This document shows, in pieces, positions 1-6,047 of a DNA stretch of 6,960 nt. Both the position numbers and the translations under genes were made by a program. The stretch covers positions 29,991 through 36,950 of the forward strand of contig DHYU01000020.1 in assembly GCA_002415485.1 (NCBI GenBank), read 5' to 3'. Positions within the stretch are counted from its first letter, which is position 1. The number at the start of each line of letters is the position of its first letter. Source of the stretch: Proteobacteria bacterium UBA5122. GTDB lineage: Bacteria; Pseudomonadota; Gammaproteobacteria; Tenderiales; Tenderiaceae. The notes under the pieces were generated by a model. The model worked only from the letters and a program-made list of their open reading frames with translations, was not told where the DNA came from and ran no database searches.

Positions 1-441
1 AAGATCCGCATCCCGATCAACGAGCCATCGGACGACAAGTCACAGATCCAGGAATATCTCGACGCCTATCACGGTGAGGGCATACAACATATCGCCCTGA
101 CCAGCAGTGACATCTACGAGAGTGTCGCCCGTCTACGCGCCAATGGCATAGAGCTGATGGACGTGCCTGATACTTATTACGACATGGTCGATCAACGTCT
201 GCCCAACCATGGAGAAGACCTGGCCAAGCTGCGCGAACATCGCATCCTGATCGATGGTGATGCAGGTTATAAATCGGGACAGGGTCACGGTCTGTTGTTG
301 CAGATCTTTACTCAAACCGTGATCGGTCCGATCTTCTTTGAAATCATCCAGCGCAAGGGCAACCAGGGTTTTGGTGAGGGTAATTTCCGGGCCTTGTTTG
401 AATCCATCGAGCGCGACCAAATCAAGCGGGGGGTGATATAG
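1..441 (+). CDS. hppD: 4-hydroxyphenylpyruvate dioxygenase, C-terminal part (5' end outside window)
   Basis: This cytosolic non-haem Fe(II) enzyme converts 4-hydroxyphenylpyruvate to homogentisate with O2 and loss of CO2, the committed step of tyrosine degradation. The frame is open from base 1, and 146 codons are visible before the TAG at 439-441. Family hallmarks of the second vicinal-oxygen-chelate domain are clear. GEGIQHIAL supplies a metal-ligand His (residue 30 of the fragment), LLLQIF an active-site Gln (101), and FFEIIQRKG the ligand Glu (114). The signature tail GFGEGNFRALFESIERDQ (about 123-140) is also present. The first His ligand would lie upstream of the window. The gene ends directly against the hmgA start codon with no spacer, which fits an operon. 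The fragment matches the Pseudomonas-type bacterial enzyme closely from memory. Identity is near certain; the start and promoter are not visible. Confidence 0.97.
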   Translation, partial: KIRIPINEPSDDKSQIQEYLDAYHGEGIQHIALTSSDIYESVARLRANGIELMDVPDTYYDMVDQRLPNHGEDLAKLREHRILIDGDAGYKSGQGHGLLLQIFTQTVIGPIFFEIIQRKGNQGFGEGNFRALFESIERDQIKRGVI

Positions 442-1584
442 ATGAGTCGAGACCCGGTCACAGGGATTCCACGTCCCCATCATCAGGGGCGTCATAGCCG
501 TCAGGCCCACGTCGGTCTGCCGGATGGCAGTTATGAGCGCGAACTGGGGCGCGAGGGCTTCTTTGGCCCGGCGACGCAGATGTATCACCGTCACCCACCC
601 ACCGGCTGGACCCAGATCGACGGCCTGCTCAGGCCGCGCGCCTTCGACACCAATCACCTGCCCGAGATCGCCACCTGTCTGTGGGACTCACCCCTGCTGC
701 TGCACAATGCCGATGTCCTCATTCGTTACTGGCGCACGCATGGCAAGATGGACTACCTGTTGCGCAACGCCGATGGTGATGAGTTGATCTTCGTACACCA
801 CGGCGAGGGTGAACTGTATTGTGATTACGGTCATCTGCATATCCGTGACGGCGATTACATTGTCATCCCGCGTGGCACGATGTGGCGACTGGAATCACCC
901 GCCGTGATGCAATTGCTGATGATCGAGGCCAGCAACGGTGCCTATTCACTGCCCGACAAAGGCATCATTGGTCACCATGCGATCTTTGATCCCGGCATGC
1001 TGGATGCGCCCGAAATCGACGACGCATTTCTACAGCAACAAAACGATGAAGAATGGCGTGTGCTCGTCAAACGCCAACAACAGATATCGACCATCCACTA
1101 TCCATACAATCCACTGGATGCAATTGGCTGGCAGGGTACGCTGATGCCGGTGCGTATCAACTGGCGCGACATGCGACCGCTGATGAGTCATCGATATCAC
1201 CTGCCGCCATCGGTGCACGCCACCTTCGTCGCGCCGAATTTTATCGTCTGTACCTTTGTGCCGCGGCCAATGGAATCAGACCCCGATGCGTTGAAAGTAC
1301 CGTTCTTCCACAGCAATGATGATTACGATGAGGTGATCTTTTATCATCGTGGTGAATTCTTTTCGCGTGACAACATCCATCCGGGCATGATGAGTTTTCA
1401 CCCCTGCGGCATTCCGCACGGCCCGCATCCCAAGGCGCTGGCGGCTGGTACACAGGTCACACGCGACGCGACCAATGAGGTCGCGGTCATGATCGATACG
1501 CGAAACATGCTGCACTCCACACCGGAGGCAGATGGTATTGAGTGGGCAGACTACGTCTATAGTTGGCAGGAGAAACCTGCATGA
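442..1584 (+). CDS. hmgA: Homogentisate 1,2-dioxygenase, short bacterial type
   Basis: This Fe(II) dioxygenase opens the homogentisate ring to give maleylacetoacetate. The protein has 380 residues, shorter than the roughly 430 of the classical human/Pseudomonas form, and is a bicupin. The N-terminal cupin (about 108-150, DELIFVHHGEG then IPRGTMWRL) has lost the metal His, with Trp at its place. The C-terminal cupin is complete: FFHSNDDYDEVIFYHRG gives His290 and Glu297, and GMMSFHPCGIPH gives His326, matching the cupin G-x5-P-x-G-x2-H pattern. The IPHGPHP stretch corresponds to the human TPHGPD around ligand His371. His253, in YHLPPSVHA, aligns with human active-site His292. The N-terminal VTGIPRPHHQG and GREGFFGPATQMYHRHPPTGW segments are typical of the short subgroup. 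The ATG follows the hppD stop with no gap, and a G-rich ribosome binding site lies inside the hppD end (about 428-435). The stop overlaps the fahA start. Confidence 0.95.
   Translation: MSRDPVTGIPRPHHQGRHSRQAHVGLPDGSYERELGREGFFGPATQMYHRHPPTGWTQIDGLLRPRAFDTNHLPEIATCLWDSPLLLHNADVLIRYWRTHGKMDYLLRNADGDELIFVHHGEGELYCDYGHLHIRDGDYIVIPRGTMWRLESPAVMQLLMIEASNGAYSLPDKGIIGHHAIFDPGMLDAPEIDDAFLQQQNDEEWRVLVKRQQQISTIHYPYNPLDAIGWQGTLMPVRINWRDMRPLMSHRYHLPPSVHATFVAPNFIVCTFVPRPMESDPDALKVPFFHSNDDYDEVIFYHRGEFFSRDNIHPGMMSFHPCGIPHGPHPKALAAGTQVTRDATNEVAVMIDTRNMLHSTPEADGIEWADYVYSWQEKPA
1568..1573 (+). promoter_or_regulatory. Ribosome binding site that sets the fahA start
   Basis: AGGAGA lies 7 nt before the ATG at 1581 and inside the end of hmgA. 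It supports ATG 1581 over the in-frame TTG at 1563, which lies upstream of this site and has no comparable site of its own. Confidence 0.75.
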
Positions 1585-2564
1585 AGCTGGCGAGTCTGAA
1601 ACAGGGTGGACGCGATGGTGCATTGATCGTGGTTGATCGTATGCTGCAGCGTTTTATGGTGGTCTCCGAGATAGCACCTACATTGCAATATGCATTGGAG
1701 CATTGGTCGAGCACGGCGCCTGCACTGCGTGAAATCTATGATGGTCTGAATGATCGACAATTTCACGGCATCGCGCTCAACATCAAACAGCTCGCATCAC
1801 CATTGCCACGGGCCTATCAATGGCTAGATGGCAGTGCCTATCTCAGTCATGTCGAACGTGTGCGCCGTGCGCGTGGTGCAGAGATGCCGCCAAGTTTTAT
1901 GCACGACCCGCTGATGTATCAGGGTGGCTCGGATACATTTCTCGCGCCGCAATCGACGATTCCCCTTGTAGATGAGGCATGGGGCTGTGATATCGAGGCC
2001 GAGGTCGCGATCGTCACAGACGATGTGCCGCAGTCATGTACTGCGCAGGATGCCGAACAACATATTAAGCTGGTCATGTTGGTCAACGATGTCTCGTTGC
2101 GCAATCTGATCCCCGATGAGTTGGCCAAGGGTTTTGGTTTTATTCACGGCAAACCACCGACCGCATTCTCACCGGTGGCGGTGACGCCGGATGAATTGGG
2201 AGATCACTGGCGTGATAGCAAGTTGCATCTGCCGTTACGCGCACATATCAATCATGAACTATTGGGTTCACCCAATGCCGGTGAAGACATGCAATTCAAT
2301 TTCTCGCAATTGATCGCCCATGCGGCGAAGACGCGATCTTTATCTGCAGGAACCATCATCGGCTCAGGTACGGTCTCAAATCGTGATTTGGCACGCGGCT
2401 TCACTTGTCTCGCCGAGAAGCGCATTGTCGAAAAGCTTGAAACCGGTGAGCCGCACACGTCGTTTCTGAAATATGGTGATCAGATCTGTATAGAGATGCT
2501 GGATGAATATGGTGCCTCGGTGTTTGGCGCCATCGAACAGGAGGTGAGTCCGTGGGCGATTTGA
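1581..2564 (+). CDS. fahA: Fumarylacetoacetate hydrolase family protein (fumarylacetoacetase)
   Basis: This is the predicted last enzyme of the pathway, hydrolysing fumarylacetoacetate to fumarate and acetoacetate. The protein has 327 residues from ATG 1581, shorter than the eukaryote-like fumarylacetoacetases of about 420-430 but usual for this gammaproteobacterial subgroup. Its start overlaps the hmgA stop as ATGA, so coupled translation is likely. FAH-fold metal-site residues can be matched: Asp109 in FMHDPLMYQGG, the DIEAEVAIV segment with Glu139 and Glu141, and Asp170 in LVNDVSLRNL, corresponding to mouse Asp126, Glu199/Glu201 and Asp233. GFGFIHGKPPTAFSP (about 185-198) and AGTIIGSGTVSN (about 256-267) are the other family signatures. 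The final codons overlap maiA by 13 nt. Its position between hmgA and maiA makes the pathway assignment strong. The FAH superfamily also includes other hydrolases and decarboxylases, so the specificity comes from context. Confidence 0.92.
   Translation: MKLASLKQGGRDGALIVVDRMLQRFMVVSEIAPTLQYALEHWSSTAPALREIYDGLNDRQFHGIALNIKQLASPLPRAYQWLDGSAYLSHVERVRRARGAEMPPSFMHDPLMYQGGSDTFLAPQSTIPLVDEAWGCDIEAEVAIVTDDVPQSCTAQDAEQHIKLVMLVNDVSLRNLIPDELAKGFGFIHGKPPTAFSPVAVTPDELGDHWRDSKLHLPLRAHINHELLGSPNAGEDMQFNFSQLIAHAAKTRSLSAGTIIGSGTVSNRDLARGFTCLAEKRIVEKLETGEPHTSFLKYGDQICIEMLDEYGASVFGAIEQEVSPWAI
2539..2547 (+). promoter_or_regulatory. Near-perfect Shine-Dalgarno for the GTG start of maiA
   Basis: AGGAGGTGA, a full complement of the 16S anti-Shine-Dalgarno core, sits inside the last codons of fahA. 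The AGGAGG core ends 7 nt before GTG 2552. It decides the non-ATG start and implies high re-initiation efficiency within the operon. Confidence 0.85.
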
Positions 2565-3211
2565 TCTTGTATGGATATTGTCGTAGCTCAGCCGCCTATC
2601 GTGTGCGCATCGCGCTCAACCTCAAGGGCCTGGCCTATGAACAAAAAACGCTACGGCTGTTGAAGGATGAACACAAGACCCAGGGGTATCGTCAGCTGAA
2701 TCCACAAGGATTGATCCCATTGCTGCAACATCAGATCGATGGCGAAGTAAGAGTGATCAATCAATCGCTGGCGATCATTGAATATTTGGATGAACAATTT
2801 TCAGGCCCGGCCTTGTTGCCGGATGACGCCTATTTGCGCGCGCGAGTGCGCGCCTTTGCCTTGGCCGTGTGTTGCGACATCCATCCATTGAATAACCTAC
2901 GGGTGTTGGCATACCTGAAAAAAGAATTAGGCATATCCGATTCTAAAAAGGATGCCTGGTACGCACACTGGATCGGCGAAGGATTTAATGCGCTCGAACC
3001 TTTGCTCAGCGCAGAACACGATTTTTGTTTTGGCAGTGTCCCTACGTTGGCAGACGCATGTTTGGTGCCACAGGTGTTTAATGCGTTGCGGTTTAATTGT
3101 GATATCAGTGCGTATCCGAATATTCAGCGCATCTACCAGAACTGTTCACGGCTGCCTGCATTTATTCAGGCATCGCCGCAGCATCAGCCAGACTTTGAGG
3201 AGCCCGTTTGA
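2552..3211 (+). CDS. maiA: Maleylacetoacetate isomerase (zeta-class glutathione S-transferase)
   Basis: This enzyme isomerises maleylacetoacetate to fumarylacetoacetate using glutathione, linking HmgA to FahA. The protein has 219 residues, usual for the family. The N-terminal thioredoxin-like domain (about 4-83) carries the zeta signature as RSSAAYRVRIALN (11-23). Ser12/Ser13 are kept, while the Cys of the common SSC motif is Ala14, as in other bacterial members I recall. NPQGLIPLL (50-58) holds the cis-proline Pro56, and INQSLAIIEYLDEQ (69-82) is the glutathione-binding Gln-Ser stretch. The all-helical C-terminal domain follows, ending in PDFEEPV. It starts at GTG 2552, overlapping fahA by 13 nt and supported by the strong upstream ribosome binding site. 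Glutathione dependence agrees with a proteobacterial host. The order fah then maiA completes the homogentisate pathway. Confidence 0.94.
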   Translation: MGDLILYGYCRSSAAYRVRIALNLKGLAYEQKTLRLLKDEHKTQGYRQLNPQGLIPLLQHQIDGEVRVINQSLAIIEYLDEQFSGPALLPDDAYLRARVRAFALAVCCDIHPLNNLRVLAYLKKELGISDSKKDAWYAHWIGEGFNALEPLLSAEHDFCFGSVPTLADACLVPQVFNALRFNCDISAYPNIQRIYQNCSRLPAFIQASPQHQPDFEEPV

Positions 3212-3238
3212 GGGTAGGATCGATAGGAGGAGTGTGTC

Positions 3239-4141
3239 ATGGCCCAGTCAGAAGAGTTACGTGCATTTGCCCATCAAAATCATATTGAGGGTTTAACCGA
3301 TGTCTCGTTGCTGGCCTTGCTTAACCACGAGGCGGGTTATGATCTGAAAAAGGCAAAACGCTTTTTGCAATTTCAACAACGCATAAACCGGGAATTGTTA
3401 CAGCATCGCGTGATTACCGATAATCGATTTTGTGCCTGGTTTGAGCGGGGTGAGCAAAGTACAAATCAGGTGAAGGCCTTTGTGGTTCAGTTTTCCGTCT
3501 TCTCCAATTTGTTTCTGTTTGCCCAGCTGCGGAAAATGATCAACGCCGATTCACTGGAAGGTATGCGTGCCTCCAAGGAGATCCTCGCCAACGAGATAGG
3601 TGTGATCTTCAACTCCGGCAAGGATGAGGCTAGCGAAGATGGCATCGTCGCCACCGAAGGCAGCGTGCAAAATGGTCGCTTCCGTTTTCAGGCCGCTCAC
3701 TTCGAATGGCTGTTAAAGATGGCCGACAAACTCGGCCTGGGATTTAACGAGGTCGGCAAGTCACGTTACGGTATTCCATCAACGATCTTCTTCTGTGACG
3801 AACTCTCCCGGCTCTATGGTAGCGAAGACTACATGACCTCACAGGCCGCCAGCTATGCGGTGGAAAACTGGGCCGCAGCGGGATTTTGGGATCAGCTCGT
3901 CACCGGCTTTGAACGATTCAATGATAAAACCGGCCTCGCCTTGCCAATCGGGTTTTTCTCCTGGCATGCGCGCATCGAGGCGCAACACGCAGCCCATACT
4001 CAAGAAGAACTGGAAGAGCTCTATTTCTCGCGCACGATAAACGAAGATGCCTTTATCGAAAAAGGCAACGAGATGCTGGATGGTGTTGCTGCATTCTGGG
4101 ATGGTTTGGAAGAACTGAGGCATCAGCTCGCACATCATTAA
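3239..4141 (+). CDS. Haem-oxygenase-like (HDO/CADD-like) predicted diiron protein of unknown substrate
   Basis: This 300-residue soluble protein has no signal peptide or membrane segment. AGGAGG at 3225-3230 lies 8 nt before the ATG, and the gap to maiA is only 27 nt, so it probably belongs to the operon. I do not know a named gene for it. The helical pattern and spaced ligands resemble the haem-oxygenase-like diiron oxidase/oxygenase superfamily (CADD, TenA-like fold). Glu119 is in ANEIG, His154 in AAHFEWLLKMADKLGL, and Glu209 in YAVENWAAAGFW. His243, Glu247 and His250 in WHARIEAQH form H-x3-E-x2-H, where CADD has H-x3-D-x2-H. These six would correspond to CADD Glu81, His88, Glu142, His174, Asp178 and His181, with about 28 extra residues (about 126-153) between the first two. 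The C-terminal helix, MLDGVAAFWDGLEELRHQ, closes the bundle. Members oxidise varied small molecules. A role with a tyrosine-derived or aromatic metabolite is only suggested by position. Confidence 0.75.
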   Translation: MAQSEELRAFAHQNHIEGLTDVSLLALLNHEAGYDLKKAKRFLQFQQRINRELLQHRVITDNRFCAWFERGEQSTNQVKAFVVQFSVFSNLFLFAQLRKMINADSLEGMRASKEILANEIGVIFNSGKDEASEDGIVATEGSVQNGRFRFQAAHFEWLLKMADKLGLGFNEVGKSRYGIPSTIFFCDELSRLYGSEDYMTSQAASYAVENWAAAGFWDQLVTGFERFNDKTGLALPIGFFSWHARIEAQHAAHTQEELEELYFSRTINEDAFIEKGNEMLDGVAAFWDGLEELRHQLAHH

Positions 4142-4151
4142 TCAGACTGAT

Positions 4152-4173
4152 GGGGGGGTATGGATTCTCCCCC
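4152..4173 (+). terminator. Weak hairpin after the catabolic operon, possible terminator
   Basis: Seven G residues (4152-4158) can pair with CTCCCCC (4167-4173) around an 8 nt loop, giving a 7 bp stem with one G-U pair, 10 nt past the operon's last stop codon. There is no T-tract directly after it; the nearest T run is at 4191-4194. It may stop or pause transcription, but it is not a textbook intrinsic terminator. Confidence 0.35.
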
Positions 4174-4312
4174 GGGTCGCGGCAGACAAATTTTAATAAA
4201 ATTTTATGATTTCGTTAGGCAACATTTAGCAATCTAGCCAATTGCGTCTTCATATCATTCCTTTTGTGCTGAAGGGAGCCTCCCCTACGACATTCCTCAG
4301 CCCATAAACGCC

Positions 4313-4546
4313 CTACGGCCTGAGGGTCATCAGTCTTGCCTGATGCCCAAGCTTCTCAAGTTCGCGCGCTCAATAGTGGGCGCTGCCGCATGTCTCCATC
4401 GTCACAATACTGGGGGCGATCTGGCGAAAGAAGTCGAGCATCTCGTTGCGTTTCAGCCGTCTCTTCACCAAGACTTGTTCGTGGCTATTAACCATGGATT
4501 TGGATACGCTCTTTTCCAGGGCAATCCCAATTCATTTAAGCTGCAT
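4313..4546 (-). pseudogene. IS110-family transposase, N-terminal remnant
   Basis: Reading the - strand from ATG 4546, with AAGGAGG at 4560-4554, gives MQLK, a TGA at codon 5, then IGIALEKSV, VLVKRRLKRNEMLDFFRQ, TMETCGSAHY, a second TGA at codon 59 (4372-4370), and ARELEKLGHQARLM before TAG at 4315-4313. This is the N-terminal RuvC-like (DEDD) domain of IS110-family transposases, whose usual forms include GIDLAK and MEACGSAHYWAREL. The first catalytic Asp is Ala, the Glu of the METC motif is kept, and the second TGA replaces the usual Trp. Around codons 14-20 the frame slips by a small deletion and recovers. The homology then stops, and the rest of the domain and the C-terminal serine-containing domain are missing. 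It cannot be active. The opposite-strand open frame over this region (4343-4612) is an artefact. Confidence 0.85.
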
Positions 4547-4587
4547 TTGGAATCCTCCTTTCTATTGACTGCGATCGTTCAAATCAC

Positions 4588-4640
4588 AGTCTGGCACATT
4601 GATGCCGTTTAGGAGTGAGGCGTCCATTTCATTGCTCTAC
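4588..4640 (-). repeat. IS110 upstream noncoding segment, copy A
   Basis: This 53 nt segment pairs without gaps with 6048-6100. The first 22 nt (4588-4609) are identical and 19 of the remaining 31 match. It starts 41 nt upstream of the start codon of the first IS110 remnant, on the side where IS110 elements carry the left end and the bridge-RNA gene. I read it as the residual left-end region of the element; no RNA structure was computed. Confidence 0.7.
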
Positions 4641-4749
4641 GGTACTGGTGGGGTTGTGGAGAATAAATTGCTTGATGGATGATCAAGGCAACAGTTGCGG
4701 CGTGGGTTTGTGCTGTTATGTTGTGTGTGCAGGTATGACGGTTGGATGT

Positions 4750-4780
4750 AAAAAGAGGAGCAGTATGCTCCTCTTTTTTT
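4750..4780. terminator. Bidirectional intrinsic terminator
   Basis: The 8 bp stem GAGGAGCA (4755-4762) pairs with TGCTCCTC (4766-4773) around a GTA loop. It is flanked by an A-tract at 4750-4754 and a T-tract at 4774-4780, which extend the pairing by 5 bp. Both strands therefore present a GC stem followed by a U-run. On the - strand it lies 79 nt past the cold-shock gene stop and is its likely terminator. On the + strand it would block any read-through from the catabolic operon. Confidence 0.88.
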
Positions 4781-4858
4781 GCCCATGGCTGGCGCTATTT
4801 AGGCGCTGCAGTTGGGCGATATGGTCAACAAGGGTTTGTTGAATCCGTATAAACGATT

Positions 4859-5068
4859 TTATTCGGCAACTACGTTGGAAGCTTGCAGACCTTTCTGGCC
4901 GCGTTCTACTTCGAAGCTTACCCGTTGGCCTTCGTCGAGGCTTTTGTAGCCGTCACCAACGATTGCACGGAAATGGACGAATATGTCTTCGCCGCCGTTT
5001 TCTTGTGAAATAAAACCAAAGCCTTTGTCAGCATTGAACCATTTGATGGTGCCAGTTTTTTTAGACAT
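4859..5068 (-). CDS. CspA-family cold-shock protein
   Basis: This 69-residue single OB-fold protein binds single-stranded RNA/DNA and acts as an RNA chaperone in the cytoplasm. The sequence opens MSKKTGTIKWFNADKGFGFI, with the RNP1 motif KGFGFI (15-20) and RNP2 DIFVHF (28-33), and ends QKGLQASNVVAE, the usual length and ending for the family. AGGAG on the - strand (5078-5074) lies 5 nt before ATG 5068. It is a single-gene unit, opposite in direction to the operon and ending at the terminator at 4750-4780. Many bacteria hold several csp paralogues, and neither cold induction nor a specific csp letter can be assigned from sequence alone. It is the only intact gene in the IS-remnant stretch. Confidence 0.96.
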   Translation of the reverse strand: MSKKTGTIKWFNADKGFGFISQENGGEDIFVHFRAIVGDGYKSLDEGQRVSFEVERGQKGLQASNVVAE

Positions 5069-5110
5069 GATGTCTCCTAAAGATATAGATAATTTAAATG
5101 CACGTAGGCA

Positions 5111-5138
5111 TATATAGCCGGTGTGTAGATTTACTTAA
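5111..5138 (-). promoter_or_regulatory. Possible promoter of the cold-shock gene
   Basis: On the - strand, TATATA (5116-5111) could serve as a -10 box, with the weak -35 candidate TTAAGT (5138-5133) 16 nt upstream. This would give a leader of roughly 35 nt. The -35 matches consensus at only three positions. Cold-shock genes often have a much longer leader, so an upstream promoter between 5140 and 5350 is equally possible. Confidence 0.3.
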
Positions 5139-5351
5139 TGACGACAAAAAGCAGAGATTGAAGGTCTTCAGGACAACAGGTCTTTATTAAGAAGTGGTGC
5201 GACGAAGTGTTTCAGTTTCATATTGTGTATAAGCGGGTCTGTATCACAGGCCTGCCGATATAATAACAGGTATTGGCAAAATGTATGCCTTTATATTTGC
5301 GTTGTTCTGTTTTGGTGGTGGCGGGCTTCTCTGTGTGTAGGTCCTATTGTG

Positions 5352-5655
5352 TTAATTATCATATGTTAACGATGCAATGATCCGGTTAAGACGCCCTTGT
5401 TCGCCACTTTCTCCGGTCAGTGCATTTGTACAGTCATTTGCGCTACGCGCTGATAGTTCGATGTGTTCGATGTATGCACGATTGCATACGGTGACCCATG
5501 CCTTGAGGGTGTGCAGGTATGGTGCGATGTCTTCGGCTGTTCTAAATCAGCTTTCAATATAGAGGCCTGCGGCTTCGTCGATTTTGGCGGGATCATTTGT
5601 CACCGATGCCGATGATATGGATGTCGCTAATGCCTTCCACAGTCTTTATTCCTGA
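5352..5655 (-). pseudogene. Decayed protein gene of unknown function
   Basis: Reading the - strand from about 5655 to the TAA at 5354-5352 gives a coding-like frame with one internal TGA (5549-5547). It runs LWKALATSISSASVTNDPAK, IDEAAGLYIES, stop, FRTAEDIAPYLHTLKAW, VTVCNRAYIEHIELSARSAN, then a Gly/Glu-rich tail GESGEQGRLNRIIASL. Residue choice and third positions (many C-ending codons such as GCC, GAC and ATC) look like real coding sequence, unlike the opposite strand. There is no convincing start: GTG 5603 lacks a ribosome binding site, and further stops (TAA, TGA) occur in the same frame just upstream. The same frame opens again at 5966-5697, which might be an older upstream part. I do not recognise the family. 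The simplest reading is a gene broken by point mutations; the TGA may once have been TGG (Trp). Confidence 0.4.
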
Positions 5656-5925
5656 AGTCACCTGCCGACGATAGGTGTGATGTGAACAGTCGTCTGTTAG
5701 TCGGCCGCCAGGAGCATCTGTTTATGGGTTAGCGGCGTGATTTGTGTTTCTGATATGGATAATGGGCGATTATGTGTTGGATGTGGCGTTGGTTTGATGA
5801 TTTGTTGATAGGTTGCGGCCGTATGGCGGAATAAATGCAGGGTGCAATAAACGAACTTGCATTGCGCCAATTTATCCTCGCCAAGCATTCCGCACAATGC
5901 CCTTTGGTTATTTCTCCGCATGGCC
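5656..5925. other. Stretch with no supportable gene
   Basis: An 89-codon - strand frame spans 5966-5697 and shares frame with the decayed gene at 5352-5655. Its ATG lies inside the second IS110 remnant in a different frame and has no ribosome binding site, so I do not call it. A 37-codon + strand frame at 5835-5948 also lacks support. No tRNA-like, CRISPR-like or strong terminator structure was seen. Confidence 0.5.
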
Positions 5926-6003
5926 CTAATAGTATGCAGGCCCTGTGATCGTGAGTTGGAACACATTCTTTGCCAAATCAGTCCAGATTCGATTAATGTT
6001 CAT
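5926..6003 (-). pseudogene. Second IS110-family transposase, extreme N-terminal remnant
   Basis: Reading the - strand from ATG 6003 gives MNINRIWTDLAKNVFQL and eight more codons before TAG at 5928-5926. IS110-family transposases typically begin with a form like NRIGIDLAKNVFQLHG, so the match covers about 17 codons, with the catalytic first Asp kept and GI changed to WT. After codon 17 the similarity stops abruptly. It differs from the remnant at 4313-4546 (MNINRI against MQLK-IGI), so the two come from related but different elements or from one lineage with strong divergence. The orientation is the same. No usable ribosome binding site is visible. Confidence 0.72.
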
Positions 6004-6047
6004 CTTGGGCTGCTCACTAGTTAGTCCGCTGGATTGGATCATGGCTT

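Noticed and set aside
133..657. 174-codon open frame on the - strand across hppD and hmgA
   Set aside because: It lies opposite two strongly recognised genes, has no family features and no ribosome binding site; it is a shadow.
1563..1580. TTG start giving a 333-residue FahA
   Set aside because: The AGGAGA ribosome site lies inside this extension and points to ATG 1581; the family start MKLASL also begins there.
3839..4138. 99-codon - strand frame
   Set aside because: Shadow of the HDO-like gene, which has a good ribosome site and family-like ligand pattern on the + strand.
4188..4206. AT-rich direct repeat (AAATTTTA twice)
   Set aside because: Two 8 nt units in AT-rich spacer are likely by chance and show no link to a known site.
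4343..4612. 89-codon open frame on the + strand
   Set aside because: It is the complement of the IS110 transposase relic, whose - strand reading gives clear family motifs.
4615..4842. 75-codon Cys-rich open frame on the + strand
   Set aside because: It runs through the bidirectional terminator and part of the IS110 noncoding repeat, with no start signal or recognisable motifs.
5281..5340. 19-codon hydrophobic + strand frame, MYAFIFALFCF type, with TATAAT at 5259-5264
   Set aside because: No ribosome binding site, no matching -35, and the TATAAT is too close to the ATG for a normal leader; too short to support.
5547..5549. In-frame TGA as a selenocysteine codon
   Set aside because: No selenoprotein context and other stop codons lie in the same frame upstream, so ordinary decay is simpler.
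5377..5562. 61-codon + strand frame
   Set aside because: It is opposite the more coding-like - strand decayed gene and has no start signal.
5697..5966. 89-codon - strand frame
   Set aside because: Its start lies inside the second IS110 relic in another frame, with no ribosome binding site; kept only as a possible extension of the decayed gene.
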